From assembly GCF_015565955.1 (NCBI RefSeq), contig NZ_CP064760.1:1736001-1800000 (forward strand): DNA of 64,000 nt. Reading direction: 5' to 3'. Below the pieces are notes generated by a model that was given only the letters and a program-made list of their open reading frames with translations, did no database searches and was not told where the DNA came from. The stretch is from Microbacterium schleiferi (lineage in GTDB: Bacteria > Actinomycetota > Actinomycetes > Actinomycetales > Microbacteriaceae). The translations under genes were made by a program, and so were the position numbers. Positions within the stretch are counted from its first letter, which is position 1; each line of letters opens with the position of its first letter. Positions 39,018-49,855 of the stretch are shown one piece after another.

Positions 39018-39242
39018 CTAGTGGCCGTGCCCCGATCGCTGAAGTTCGGCCGCGTGGGTCTTCGCGTACGCCTCAGCCTTGTGCGCGTGGCGGTTGGCGA
39101 CGTTGCGGTACGACGCGGTCACGAGCGCCAGGAGTCCGAAGACTGCCAGCGCGATGAAGCCGAAGATGACGGTCTCCAATGCCACGTTGCCGTGGTGCTC
39201 CGACTCTTCTGCGGCGAAGGCGAGAAGCGAGACGAGGGTCAT
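39018..39242 (-). CDS. Small membrane protein, hypothetical
   Basis: 74 aa with one clear membrane helix (residues ~22-44, [17 protein letters not shown]) and a His-rich C-terminal tail ending SGHGH. GGAG lies eight bases before the ATG. Eight bases separate it from nadD. I do not recognise a family; similar short proteins occur at this position in relatives as far as I recall. Confidence 0.7.
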   Translation of the reverse strand: MTLVSLLAFAAEESEHHGNVALETVIFGFIALAVFGLLALVTASYRNVANRHAHKAEAYAKTHAAELQRSGHGH

Positions 39243-39293
39243 TGAAACTCCGTTCGTGGCTGCGGCGACAAGTGCGCCTACCCAGCTTAGCTC

Positions 39294-40574
39294 TCAGCCG
39301 CGCACCTGACCGGCACCGCGCACCAGCCACTTCGTGCTGGTGAGCTCCGGGAGCCCCATCGGCCCGCGAGCGTGAAGCTTCTGCGTCGAGATGCCGACCT
39401 CCGCGCCAAAGCCGAACTCGCCGCCGTCGGTGAACCGCGTCGAGGAGTTGACCATGACCACCGCGGAATCGACTTCGGCGAGGAACCTCTCAGCAGCGGC
39501 CGGGTCATCGGTGATGATCGACTCGGTGTGCTGCGACGAGTAGCTGCGGATGTGCTCGATCGCGGCATCCAGATCGTCGACGACACGGATGGCGATATCG
39601 AGGCTCAGATACTCGGTAGCCCAGTCTTCGGGCGTGGCCGGAACGACGCCCTCCGCCCGCGCGGCGACATCGGGGTCGCCGTGGACGGTGACGCCGGCGT
39701 CGTGGAGCGCCGTGACCAGGTCGGGAATGAGGCGATCAGCGGCACCCCGATGCACCAGGACGGTTTCGACGGCATTGCAGACGCTCGGGCGCTGTGCCTT
39801 GGCGTTGACGACGATATCGAGAGCCCACTCCGCTCGAGCGCTCTCATCCAACACGATGTGGACAAGGCCGGCTCCGGTCTCGATGACCGGAACCGTCGAC
39901 TCGGTCACGACGGTCTCGATGAGCTGCGCGCTTCCCCGCGGCACAAGAACGTCGATAAGGCCTCGCGCCTGCATCATGGCACGGGCGCCGTCGCGACCGA
40001 AGTCGTCTACGGTCTGGATGGCTTCAGGATCGACTCCGACACTCTCGAGAGCTGCCTGCATGCTTGCGATGAGCGCCCGGTTGCTGTGCTCGGCCGCCGA
40101 GCCTCCGCGCAGCACGACAGCGTTGCCGGAGCGAAGCGCAAGCGCCGCGATGTCGACGGTCACGTTCGGTCGGGCTTCGTAGATCGAGCCGACCACCCCG
40201 AACGGCACCGCGACCTTCGTGAGCTCGAGACCGTTCTCGAGTCGCCGTTCGTCCAGAACGCGACCGACGGGATCGGGCAGCTCAGCGACCTCGCGCACGG
40301 CCACGGCGAGTGCACTGACCCGGGCGGGGTCCAAACGCAGCCGGTCTTGGAGCGCTTCCGAAAGGCCCGTCTCCCGCCCGCGCTGCAGGTCTGTCGCGTT
40401 GGCCTGGACGATCAGGTCGGTGTCAGCTTCGAGTCGCGCGGCGACGGCACGCAGCATGTCGCCCTTGCGCTCTGCGGAGAGCAGACCCACCGTACGCGCG
40501 GCGCGCTTTGCGCGCTCCATACGCTCGCGAGCGCCGGTGACGGCATCCGTCGGTGAGATGAGGGCGGTTGACAT
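39294..40574 (-). CDS. proA: Gamma-glutamyl phosphate reductase
   Basis: 426 aa, second step of proline synthesis. Catalytic Cys in AQRPSVCNAVETVLVH, NAD(P)-site region LRGGSAAEHSNRAL, and the typical VNSSTRFTDGGEFGFGAEVGIST. ATG 40574 (MSTALISPTDAV) is chosen over an open extension because TAGGCT sits seven bases upstream. It follows proB by ten bases. Confidence 0.96.
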   Translation of the reverse strand: MSTALISPTDAVTGARERMERAKRAARTVGLLSAERKGDMLRAVAARLEADTDLIVQANATDLQRGRETGLSEALQDRLRLDPARVSALAVAVREVAELPDPVGRVLDERRLENGLELTKVAVPFGVVGSIYEARPNVTVDIAALALRSGNAVVLRGGSAAEHSNRALIASMQAALESVGVDPEAIQTVDDFGRDGARAMMQARGLIDVLVPRGSAQLIETVVTESTVPVIETGAGLVHIVLDESARAEWALDIVVNAKAQRPSVCNAVETVLVHRGAADRLIPDLVTALHDAGVTVHGDPDVAARAEGVVPATPEDWATEYLSLDIAIRVVDDLDAAIEHIRSYSSQHTESIITDDPAAAERFLAEVDSAVVMVNSSTRFTDGGEFGFGAEVGISTQKLHARGPMGLPELTSTKWLVRGAGQVRG

Positions 40575-40581
40575 GACCGCC

Positions 40582-40587
40582 AGCCTA
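40582..40587 (-). promoter_or_regulatory. Internal -10 box of proA (leaderless)
   Basis: TAGGCT followed by GGCGGTC and then ATG 40574, at the end of proB. It suggests proA can be transcribed apart from obgE-proB. Confidence 0.4.
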
Positions 40588-41408
40588 CCGATCGACGGCG
40601 ATGGGGCCGGTGAGAGCAGACGCAACCGGATGCGGGTTCGGAGCGAACCACGTTCCGATCTTCTCGCCCCGCAAGGCTTCGTCGACGCGGTCGGCGCTGG
40701 TCACCAGCACGCCCACACCGGCGGCGGCTGCGAGCCGTGCCGCTGAGACCTTCGTCGCGGCGCCGCCCGTGCCCACGCTGTTGACGACCACCGAGCCGAA
40801 CTGGAAACCGTGCAGGTCATCTCCGGGCTCCACCCGGTCGATGGGAGTTGCGCCGGGCTCATCGGGCGGACGGGTGTAGAGGGCCTCGATGTCGCTGAGC
40901 AGGACGAGGGCATCGGCACCCACGAGCTGTGCCACCAGAGCAGCGAGCCTGTCGTTGTCTCCGAATCGGATCTCGTGCGTTGCGACGGTGTCGTTCTCGT
41001 TGACGATCGGGAGGATCCGCAATCCCAGAAGGCGCTCCATGGCTCGGCGCGCGTTGGACCGGGGCGTCGCATTCTCGAGGTCGCCGGCGGTCAGCAGCAC
41101 CTGGCCGGCGAGGATGCCGAACCGGTCGAGGCTGGTCTGATACCGCCACATGAGCACGTTCTGACCGACAGCTGCCGATGCCTGCTGCGTCGCAAGGTCA
41201 TCCGGGCGACCTTCGAGCTTCAGGAGCGGGAGCGCCGTCGCGATCGCGCCCGAAGACACGAGGACGACCTCGGTGTCTCGACCGTGCGCGGCGGCAATCG
41301 CGGCGACGATCGCGTCGATGCGCCACGCGTGCTCACCGCTGATCGAGGATGAACCGACCTTGACGACAACCCGTCGGCAGCCGAGAAGGCCTTCGCGCTC
41401 GGTCACAG

Positions 41409-41412
<4 letters not shown>
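40585..41412 (-). CDS. proB: Glutamate 5-kinase (short form, no PUA domain)
   Basis: 275 aa, first step of proline synthesis; feedback-inhibited by proline in homologues. Amino-acid-kinase motifs VVVKVGSSSISGEHAWR, SSGAIATALPLL, FGDNDRLAALVAQLV and GTGGAATKVSAARLA are intact. It ends after the kinase domain with no C-terminal PUA domain. The start overlaps the repaired obgE stop by four bases. Confidence 0.96.
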
Positions 41413-43000
<1,588 letters not shown>

Positions 43001-43011
43001 TCAGCTGCAGA

Positions 43012-43269
43012 TCACTCCGCGGCGGCCACCACATTGACGACCTTGCGGCCGCCCTTGTTGCCGAACTCGACAGCGCCAGCCGACAGCGCGAAGAGCGTGT
43101 CGTCTCCGCCGCGACCGACGTTGGCGCCGGGGTGGAAGTGCGTGCCGCGCTGACGGACGAGAATCTCGCCGGCGTTGACGACCTGGCCGCCGAAACGCTT
43201 CACGCCCAGTCGCTGGGCGTTGGAGTCACGACCGTTACGGGTAGAGCTTGCGCCCTTCTTGTGTGCCAT
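43012..43269 (-). CDS. rpmA: 50S ribosomal protein L27
   Basis: 85 aa. It starts [20 protein letters not shown] and needs no N-terminal cleavage, unlike the Firmicutes form. [19 protein letters not shown] is the core motif. Follows rplU by 21 bases. Confidence 0.97.
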   Translation of the reverse strand: MAHKKGASSTRNGRDSNAQRLGVKRFGGQVVNAGEILVRQRGTHFHPGANVGRGGDDTLFALSAGAVEFGNKGGRKVVNVVAAAE

Positions 43270-43290
43270 TGCTGCGCCTCTTCCTGGGAC

Positions 43291-43599
43291 TTACTTGATT
43301 CCGGTGACCTTGACGCGCGTGAGGTCCTGGCGGTGCCCCTGGCGCTTCTTGTAGCCGGTCTTGTTCTTGAACTTCTGGATGACGATCTTCGGGCCACGCT
43401 CTTCGCCGAGGACTTCGGCGGTCACGCTGACCTTGGAGAGCTTCGCAGCGTCGGTCGTGACGGTGTCGCCGTCCACGAGCAGCACGGCCGGAAGCTCGAC
43501 CTTGTCGCCGACCTTGGCGGCGAGACGGTCGAGGACGACGATCGTGCCGACCGAAACCTTCTCCTGACGGCCACCGGCGCGCACTACTGCGTAAACCAC
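43291..43599 (-). CDS. rplU: 50S ribosomal protein L21
   Basis: 102 aa, starting at GTG 43599 as [18 protein letters not shown]. The C-terminal [20 protein letters not shown] is typical. First gene of the rplU-rpmA-obgE-proB-proA string. An open extension to 43719 lies in the promoter region and is rejected. Confidence 0.97.
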   Translation of the reverse strand: MVYAVVRAGGRQEKVSVGTIVVLDRLAAKVGDKVELPAVLLVDGDTVTTDAAKLSKVSVTAEVLGEERGPKIVIQKFKNKTGYKKRQGHRQDLTRVKVTGIK

Positions 43600-43804
43600 T
43601 TCACACCTGTTTCTTCTGGGAGCACAGCGCTCCGGTCTGTCTGAGGGGTCATCCGTGGGGATGACCGCTGCGGTGCGGAACCGAGGCCCTGACGTGCCGC
43701 CGTCCGGAACGCGGCACACGACGCACCAAAGGAATACATTACCCGATGCGGCACCGTACTGCCAAAGCGGCGCGCATCACCGTCGGCTTTCACGCTGCAG
43801 CACC

Positions 43805-43810
43805 TATGAT
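43805..43810 (+). promoter_or_regulatory. -10 box of the DUF4031 gene (leaderless)
   Basis: TATGAT, five of six matches, followed by CGGCGC and then GTG 43817. Confidence 0.55.
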
Positions 43811-43816
43811 CGGCGC

Positions 43817-44089
43817 GTGGCGATCCTGATCGACGACCCGCGCTGGCCAGCTCATGGCAGGTTGTGGTCGCACCTGATCAGCGACAGCACTCTCGCCGAG
43901 CTCCATGAGTTCGCCGCACGCAACGACATCCCCCGCCGCGGATTCGACCGCGACCACTACGACGTACCCGCCGAGGCCCACGAGAGACTCGTGGCCGCCG
44001 GGGCCAGAGCCGTGGACGGGCACACGCTCGTTCGCGCCCTTATCGCCTCCGGCCTCCGGGTGACAGCACGCGAGCGTCGCAACCTGTAG
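43817..44089 (+). CDS. DUF4031 domain protein
   Basis: 90 aa soluble protein. It starts VAILIDDPRWPAHGRLWSHL, with the family pattern DHYDVPAEAHERLVAAGA. Function unknown; widespread in actinobacteria and often near other small conserved genes. The GTG start is set by TATGAT six bases upstream. Confidence 0.83.
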   Translation: MAILIDDPRWPAHGRLWSHLISDSTLAELHEFAARNDIPRRGFDRDHYDVPAEAHERLVAAGARAVDGHTLVRALIASGLRVTARERRNL

Positions 44090-44098
44090 CTGTCTCGA

Positions 44099-46630
44099 TC
44101 AGGACTCGTCGTCCGAGCTGGTCGGATTCGCAGACACCGGGGTACCGGTCAGCGCAGCGGTCGTCACTCGGCGTCGCCCTCGCCCCTGGCCGGGAGCCTT
44201 CGGCTCAGGCAGGGCGTTGAGTACCGAATCCAAGAGCAGTTCCTTCTCGGACTTGGGCTTGTCGGGTTCAGCCTTCTTCTTCCGCCGCTTGGGCTTCTCG
44301 GGTGCCGGCTCGCTGGCCTCTTGCACCGCCGCCACAACAACCTCTTCGACGGCCGCCGCATCCACGGGAGCGTGAATGGTGGATGCCGCGATCTGCGCCA
44401 GTGCGGACTTCACACCCTCGGTGATGACGTGCGTTCCGTTGCCACTCTGGGAGGACGACGACGGCGCACTGCCAGCGGCCGCCCCCCGGGTACGGCGCTG
44501 TGAGCCGTTGCCCGACGTTGACGTCCGGTGCTTGACGACCGGATCGTGGTGCACGATGACCCCGCGGCCTGCACAGACCTCGCAGGGCTCACTGAAAGTC
44601 TCCAGCAGCCCCAGTCCGAGCTTCTTGCGGGTCATCTGCACCAGACCGAGCGAGGTCACCTCGGCGACCTGGTGCTTCGTCCGATCACGACTGAGGCACT
44701 CGACCAATCGGCGCAGGACCAGGTCTCGGTTGGACTCGAGCACCATGTCGATGAAGTCGACGACGATGATGCCGCCGATGTCGCGGAGCCGAAGCTGGCG
44801 AACAATCTCTTCCGCGGCTTCGAGGTTGTTCTTGGTGACGGTCTCCTCGAGGTTGCCGCCGGAGCCGACGAACTTCCCCGTGTTGACGTCGATGACCGTC
44901 ATCGCCTCGGTGCGGTCGATGACAAGCGATCCACCCGAGGGAAGCCACACCTTCCGGTCGAGCGCCTTCTCGATCTGCTCCGTGATCCGGAAGTCATCGA
45001 ACGGATCGCCGTCGCCCTCGTAGGCCGTGACACGGTCAAGCAGATCGGGCGCGACCCCCTCCAGGTACCGAGAGATGGTGTGGAGCGCGTCCTCACCCTG
45101 GATGAGCATGCGGGAGAAGTCCTCGTTGAAGACATCGCGGACGATCTTCACCAGCAGATCAGGCTCGGAGTGAAGCAGCGCGGGAGCGCCGGTGGTCTCT
45201 ACCTGTCGATTGATGTGCTCCCACTGTGCGGTCAGTCGCTGAACGTCGCGCGTGAGCTGGTCTTCGGTCGCCCCCTCGGCCGCGGTGCGAACGATGACAC
45301 CGGATGACTCGGGCAGGACTTCCTTGAGGATCTTCTTCAGTCGTGCGCGCTCGGTGTCGGGCAGCTTGCGTGAGATGCCGTTCATCGCGCCACCGGGAAC
45401 ATAGACCAGGTAGCGGCCGGGAAGCGAGATCTGGCTCGTCAGGCGAGCGCCCTTGTGCCCGACGGGGTCCTTCGTCACCTGGACGAGCACCTTGTCGCCG
45501 GACTTCAACGCGAGCTCGATGCGCCGCGGCTGGTTGCCGGTCTCGACCGAGTCCCAATCCACCTCGCCCGAATACAGCACCGCGTTACGCCCACGACCGA
45601 TGTCGACGAACGCTGCTTCCATGCTCGGGAGCACGTTCTGAACGCGCCCGAGATAGACGTTGCCGATGAGCGAGGCATCCTGACTGCGTGCCACGTAGTG
45701 CTCGACGAGCACGTTGTCCTCGAGGACGCCGATCTGGACGCGACCGTTCTTCGACCGCACCACCATGACGCGATCGACGGCTTCGCGACGCGCCAGGAAC
45801 TCGGCTTCGGTCACCACGGTGCGCCGGCGGCCCGCTTCGCGGCCGTCCCGGCGTCGCTGTTTCTTCGCCTCGAGCCGCGTGGACCCCTTGATCCGCTGGG
45901 GCTCGGTGATGACTTCGGCCTGACGCTGCCTCGGACCGCTCGACCGATTGTCTTCGCGCGCTTCTCCCCCACCGCGCCGACGGTTGCGGCGTCGTGAAGA
46001 GCCAGCGGGCTCAGCCTCTTCCGGCTCCTCATCGGGGAGCGCCGGCAGAGGCGCGACCTCGGGAGCGTAGAACATCAGGGCCGTCGAGACCGCTGAGACA
46101 AAGTTCTCCGGCAGCAGCCCCAGGCTCACCGCGGTCGGCGGACCCGCCGGCTCTTCGGTCGCACTCGCCTGGGCGGTCGACTCCTGGTCGGTAGACGCCT
46201 GGTCATCGGATGCCGCACCGGCCTCGGGCACGGCGTCGGGCTCAGCTTCGGGGCCGGAGTCAGAAGCGGGGGTGGAGTCAGCTTCGGGGGCGTCCGCGAC
46301 AGCGTCCGGATCGGACGCTGTCTCTTCCGCAGCGGCGCTGGCATCGACCACGGCATCCGCGTCGACTGCCTCGCCTGCGTCGCCCGCGCTGGCGGGCTCG
46401 GCTGTGCTGGCGGGCTCGGCCTCGATCAAGCCGGTTTCGTGCTCCGACGGAGCCTGCTCGGTTTCGGACGCATCCGACACTGCGGCGTCGGTCCCGGCGG
46501 CATCGACGGCAGCGGCGTCTGCTGCGTCGGTTTCCGTCGCCTCTGCGGTGCCAGAAGCAGCGTTCAGGTCGCTGCGCGTGCCTTCCGCATCTTCGTCGAT
46601 CGTGTTCTGTACATCGTTCTCATCGCCCAT
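44099..46630 (-). CDS. rne: Ribonuclease E/G family endoribonuclease
   Basis: 843 aa. Residues 1-210 are acidic, Ala/Asp/Glu/Thr-rich and low-complexity. Arg-rich segments follow (RRRNRRRGGGE), then the S1 domain (~285-370), the DNase-I-like catalytic part with metal-ligand stretch VIDVNTGKFVGSGG and VVDFIDM, the Zn-link Cys motif CEVCAGRG near residue 680, and a basic C-terminal tail. Processes rRNA and decays mRNA. ATG 46630 follows AAGGAG; upstream codons in the same frame lack a ribosome site. Confidence 0.94.
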   Translation of the reverse strand: MGDENDVQNTIDEDAEGTRSDLNAASGTAEATETDAADAAAVDAAGTDAAVSDASETEQAPSEHETGLIEAEPASTAEPASAGDAGEAVDADAVVDASAAAEETASDPDAVADAPEADSTPASDSGPEAEPDAVPEAGAASDDQASTDQESTAQASATEEPAGPPTAVSLGLLPENFVSAVSTALMFYAPEVAPLPALPDEEPEEAEPAGSSRRRNRRRGGGEAREDNRSSGPRQRQAEVITEPQRIKGSTRLEAKKQRRRDGREAGRRRTVVTEAEFLARREAVDRVMVVRSKNGRVQIGVLEDNVLVEHYVARSQDASLIGNVYLGRVQNVLPSMEAAFVDIGRGRNAVLYSGEVDWDSVETGNQPRRIELALKSGDKVLVQVTKDPVGHKGARLTSQISLPGRYLVYVPGGAMNGISRKLPDTERARLKKILKEVLPESSGVIVRTAAEGATEDQLTRDVQRLTAQWEHINRQVETTGAPALLHSEPDLLVKIVRDVFNEDFSRMLIQGEDALHTISRYLEGVAPDLLDRVTAYEGDGDPFDDFRITEQIEKALDRKVWLPSGGSLVIDRTEAMTVIDVNTGKFVGSGGNLEETVTKNNLEAAEEIVRQLRLRDIGGIIVVDFIDMVLESNRDLVLRRLVECLSRDRTKHQVAEVTSLGLVQMTRKKLGLGLLETFSEPCEVCAGRGVIVHHDPVVKHRTSTSGNGSQRRTRGAAAGSAPSSSSQSGNGTHVITEGVKSALAQIAASTIHAPVDAAAVEEVVVAAVQEASEPAPEKPKRRKKKAEPDKPKSEKELLLDSVLNALPEPKAPGQGRGRRRVTTAALTGTPVSANPTSSDDES

Positions 46631-46806
46631 GTCGGCGTACTCCTTGTCGAGCGACCCCGCGCGTCGCCCGACGACATCTCCGCGATCCGAAGGTCGCTCA
46701 TCAACTCGGTGTGCAGCCGGCTCTACGCTCACGCTGCGACGGGCAGCCGTTGCCCGGAAGTCTGTGACGACATGTCCCGCGGCGCGGCCGCGGACTCGTC
46801 CCGGCA

Positions 46807-46812
46807 ATTATC
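46807..46812 (-). promoter_or_regulatory. -10 box of rne
   Basis: GATAAT, five of six matches, 175 bases upstream of the ATG. The palindrome at 46821-46836 lies about where a -35 region would be. Confidence 0.4.
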
Positions 46813-46996
46813 GCACTATCGGAGCGCAAACGCTCCATCGACTCGACGACTCCACTCACATCCTCGCTGGAACCTGAGCGCGCGGTGCGTCACAGGGCGC
46901 GGCAGCCTTCGCTCACGTGCGCCAAATCTTCGCGCCGCGCGTGAACCGATACAGCTCATTCCGGGTGACTCGGCGGCCTGTCAGCAACACGGGTGT

Positions 46997-47002
46997 CAGA
47001 AT
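46997..47002 (+). promoter_or_regulatory. -10 box of the VKOR gene (leaderless)
   Basis: CAGAAT followed by CGACGT and then ATG 47009. Confidence 0.4.
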
Positions 47003-47008
47003 CGACGT

Positions 47009-47617
47009 ATGCCGGAAGCATCCCGTCGTCGCCCCCTTGGCCTTGCCATCTGGCTCATCATTGCCGGGGTGATCGGTTGGTACGCCGCCTTCGCGCTGAC
47101 GATCGAGCGGTTCCACCTGCTCGCTGACCCGAATGCGACGGCTTCCTGTGACTTCAGCATCTTGGTGCAGTGCACGGCGAACCTCGAGTCGTGGCAGGGA
47201 AGCGTCTTCGGCTTCCCCAACCCCATCCTGGGACTAGCGGGGTGGGTCGCACCCATCGTTGTCGGTGCAGCACTCCTGGCCGGCGCCCGTTTTGCCCGGT
47301 GGTTCTGGCTTCTCTTCTGGGCCGGAATGCTGTTCGCGTTCGGGTTCGTCATCTGGCTCATCAGCCAGAGCTTGTTCGAGCTGGGGACCCTGTGCCCGTG
47401 GTGCATGGTGACGTGGAGCGTGACGATCCCGACGTTCTATGCCGTCACCGTTCACGCCATGCGCTCGGGTGTCTTCGGGAGATCGCCGGGTCTGCTTCGG
47501 TTCTCGCGCGGTCTCATGCGGTGGGTTCCGCTGGCGACCATCGTCAGCTACGGGATCGTGATCATCGTCGCGCAGATTGCTCCGACCCGGGCTCTGACCA
47601 ACATCTTCGGTCTTTAG
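47009..47617 (+). CDS. Vitamin K epoxide reductase (VKOR) family protein
   Basis: 202 aa with five probable membrane helices. The paired cysteines are CDFSILVQC in the first loop and CPWC (GTLCPWCMVTWS) near residue 132. Bacterial VKOR reoxidises DsbA-like proteins and passes electrons to menaquinone, replacing DsbB. The thioredoxin partner is not fused or adjacent. The longer open frame from 46439 lies antisense to rne. Confidence 0.9.
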   Translation: MPEASRRRPLGLAIWLIIAGVIGWYAAFALTIERFHLLADPNATASCDFSILVQCTANLESWQGSVFGFPNPILGLAGWVAPIVVGAALLAGARFARWFWLLFWAGMLFAFGFVIWLISQSLFELGTLCPWCMVTWSVTIPTFYAVTVHAMRSGVFGRSPGLLRFSRGLMRWVPLATIVSYGIVIIVAQIAPTRALTNIFGL

Positions 47618-47663
47618 CAAGAACGGGGAGGAAGACCCACCGGGTCCTCCTCCCCGTTCTTGC
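47617..47663. terminator. Bidirectional terminator between VKOR and ndk
   Basis: GCAAGAACGGGGAGGA pairs perfectly with TCCTCCCCGTTCTTGC (16 bp), extended across one mismatch by five more pairs around a short loop. It sits exactly between two converging genes, starting in the VKOR stop codon. Confidence 0.88.
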
Positions 47664-47671
47664 GCTCGGAC

Positions 47672-48093
47672 TCAGCCGAACCAGATCTCCAACTCCCGCG
47701 CGGCAGATTCGGGGCTGTCTGAGCCGTGCACGAGGTTCTGCTGCACGGCAAGTCCCCAGTCGCGGCCGAAGTCGCCGCGGATCGTTCCGGGCGCAGCCGT
47801 GGTGGGGTCGGTCGTTCCGGCCAGCGAGCGGAAGCCCTCGATGACCCGGTTCCCGGCCAGACGGATGGCCACCGAGGGACCCGACATCATGAACTCGAGG
47901 AGCGGCTCATAGAACGGCTTTCCCGCGTGCTCGGCGTAGTGCTGCTCGAGGCGGTCCCGGTCGGGTTCGACCAGGCGGATGTCGACGAGGGCGTATCCCT
48001 TCGCTTCGATGCGAGCGAGGATCGAGCCGGTCAGCCCCTCGCAACACCGTCGGGCTTGACCAGAACGAGGGTCTCTTCGGTCGACATCGTCAT
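47672..48093 (-). CDS. ndk: Nucleoside diphosphate kinase, frame broken near residue 16
   Basis: Phosphorylates NDPs to NTPs; 138-140 aa when repaired. The N-terminus STEETLVLVKPDGVAR ends in a stop at four C on the plus strand (48035-48038); one more C gives GLTGSILARIEAKGYALV and the rest of the enzyme. The active-site His lies in NLVHGSDSPESA. ATG 48093 overlaps the DUF4233 stop by four bases; a second ATG at 48087 has the better-spaced GGAG. Confidence 0.92.
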
Positions 48094-48506
48094 TCTCCGT
48101 TCGAAGGTTCGGGGGGTGCCGCGTGTCGGGCGTTACGAGCATCAAGGGATGCTCCCTTGATCGTTGCATACGCCCACATGCCACCGAAAATGAGGGCGAC
48201 AGCGAAGAGCGCCGGCACCAAGAAACCGCCCAGCAGAACAACCCCCTGCAGAGCCCAGCCGACGGCGATCGCCCACGGGTGACGCAAGAGCCCGGCGGTG
48301 ACCACCATGAGCAGGGCGAGGACGGATCCACCCACGATCCCCCACCACGGCTCGATGCCGCCAGGCAGGACGCGAAGTCCGTAGACGACGAGTCCGCCGA
48401 GGAAGACGACGATCGACTCGAAGCCGAGGACGACCGACCCGAGAGACTCCCGGGCACCGCGGGCGCGGCGTGACCGAGGGGCGGGACTGGACTCTGCGGC
48501 GCTCAC
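48090..48506 (-). CDS. DUF4233 membrane protein
   Basis: 138 aa, three or four membrane helices after a basic N-terminus (RSRRARGARESLGSVVLGFE). Regularly found after folC in actinobacteria. Function unknown. GTG 48506 overlaps the folC stop as GTGA and its own stop overlaps ndk. Confidence 0.88.
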   Translation of the reverse strand: MSAAESSPAPRSRRARGARESLGSVVLGFESIVVFLGGLVVYGLRVLPGGIEPWWGIVGGSVLALLMVVTAGLLRHPWAIAVGWALQGVVLLGGFLVPALFAVALIFGGMWAYATIKGASLDARNARHAAPPEPSNGE

Positions 48507-49855
48507 GCGTCCGGCCCCGCTTTCCACTCGTTCTGCGCCGAGAGAGTGATCGCCTCACCCGCAAGGACCACCGAGCCGGTGATGATGACGGCACGGCGGG
48601 GCGCAGCGGCCGCCCAGGACCTGGCAGCCTCGGCAGCGGATTCCAACTCGGGGAAGACCGCTGCAGGAAGACCGCGGGCCTCAAGCAGATCAGCAAGGGC
48701 GTCGGCATCCGTCGCCCGGTCAGAATCAGGCGCGGTCACGAAGATCTCTGTGGCGACCTCGCTCAGTTCCGACACGATGCCATCGGCATCCTTGTCCGAC
48801 AGGATGCCCAGAACCAGACCCCACTCGTCGAAATCGAACGACTCGCCCAGAGCCTGAGCGAGCGCGCGAGCACCGTGGGGGTTGTGGGCGGCGTCGACGA
48901 GCACCGTCGGGTTCGTACCAATCAGCTGCAAACGTCCCGGTGACGTGACGCTCGACAGGCCGTCGACCAGCACGTCGGTCGCGATCGGCAGCTGCCCACC
49001 ACCGATCAGTGCCTCGACGGTAGCGATGGCCAGGGCGGCGTTGAAGCCCTGATGCGAGCCATAGAGCGGCAGATAGAGATCGGGATACTCCCCGGCCATG
49101 CCCCGCACCGAGATCAGCTGACCTCCGACGGCGAGAGCTGACTGCTGCAGTGCGAACTGTTCGCCCTCGATCGCGAAGGTGGCATCCCGTCGTCCGGCCT
49201 GCCCCCTCAGGACGGCCTCTGCGGCGGGCGCCTGCCGGGCCGTGACGACCGCCGCGCCCTCCTTGATGATTCCCGCCTTGACCGTTGCGATCTGCTCGAT
49301 CGTGTCGCCCAGGCGAGCGGCGTGATCCAGATCGATCGGAGCGAAGACCGCGACGTCGCCGTCGGCCGTGTTGGTCGAGTCCCAGCTGCCGCCCATTCCG
49401 ACCTCGAGCACGAGGACGTCCACCGGTGCGTCGGCACACACGACGAAGGCCAGCACCGTGAGCAGTTCGAAGAAGGTGAGCTCGGCGTCACCGGATCCTG
49501 TGAGATCGGCATCGACGAGATCGATGAACGGCGCGATCTCGTCCCAGGCGGCGACGAGTGCGGCATCCGTCACGGGCTCCCCGTCGATGAGGATGCGCTC
49601 GGTGAACCGCTCCAGGTGCGGGCTCGTGAACATCCCGGTGCGCAGGCCGTGCGCGCGGATCAGGCTCTCGACGATGCGGCTGGTCGAGGTCTTGCCGTTT
49701 GTCCCCGTGATGTGCACGACGCGGTACGTGCGCTGGGGGTTGTCGAGATAGTCCAGCAGCTTCTGGGTGCGTTCGATGCGGGGCTGAACCCACTGCTCCC
49801 CTTGGCGGGCCAGAAGGATGTCGTAAACGGCATCCGCGCGTTCGCGATCGTTCAT
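48503..49855 (-). CDS. folC: Folylpolyglutamate / dihydrofolate synthase
   Basis: 450 aa Mur-ligase-type enzyme adding glutamate to dihydropteroate or folates. ATP loop [26 protein letters not shown], and the C-terminal [13 protein letters not shown] are conserved. The start overlaps the ileS stop by four bases, so it is probably under the same T-box transcript. Confidence 0.95.
   Translation of the reverse strand: MNDRERADAVYDILLARQGEQWVQPRIERTQKLLDYLDNPQRTYRVVHITGTNGKTSTSRIVESLIRAHGLRTGMFTSPHLERFTERILIDGEPVTDAALVAAWDEIAPFIDLVDADLTGSGDAELTFFELLTVLAFVVCADAPVDVLVLEVGMGGSWDSTNTADGDVAVFAPIDLDHAARLGDTIEQIATVKAGIIKEGAAVVTARQAPAAEAVLRGQAGRRDATFAIEGEQFALQQSALAVGGQLISVRGMAGEYPDLYLPLYGSHQGFNAALAIATVEALIGGGQLPIATDVLVDGLSSVTSPGRLQLIGTNPTVLVDAAHNPHGARALAQALGESFDFDEWGLVLGILSDKDADGIVSELSEVATEIFVTAPDSDRATDADALADLLEARGLPAAVFPELESAAEAARSWAAAAPRRAVIITGSVVLAGEAITLSAQNEWKAGPDA

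Larger units (their letters stand above)
46631..47008. other. 378-base divergent intergenic region, rne / VKOR
   Basis: No gene found. It holds a GATAAT box for rne (46807-46812), which would give a 5' UTR of about 170 bases, and a perfect palindrome GGAGCG-CAAA-CGCTCC (46821-46836) just upstream of that box. The VKOR -10 box lies at its right end. E. coli rne has a long regulatory 5' UTR; whether this one is regulatory is not readable. Confidence 0.5.
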
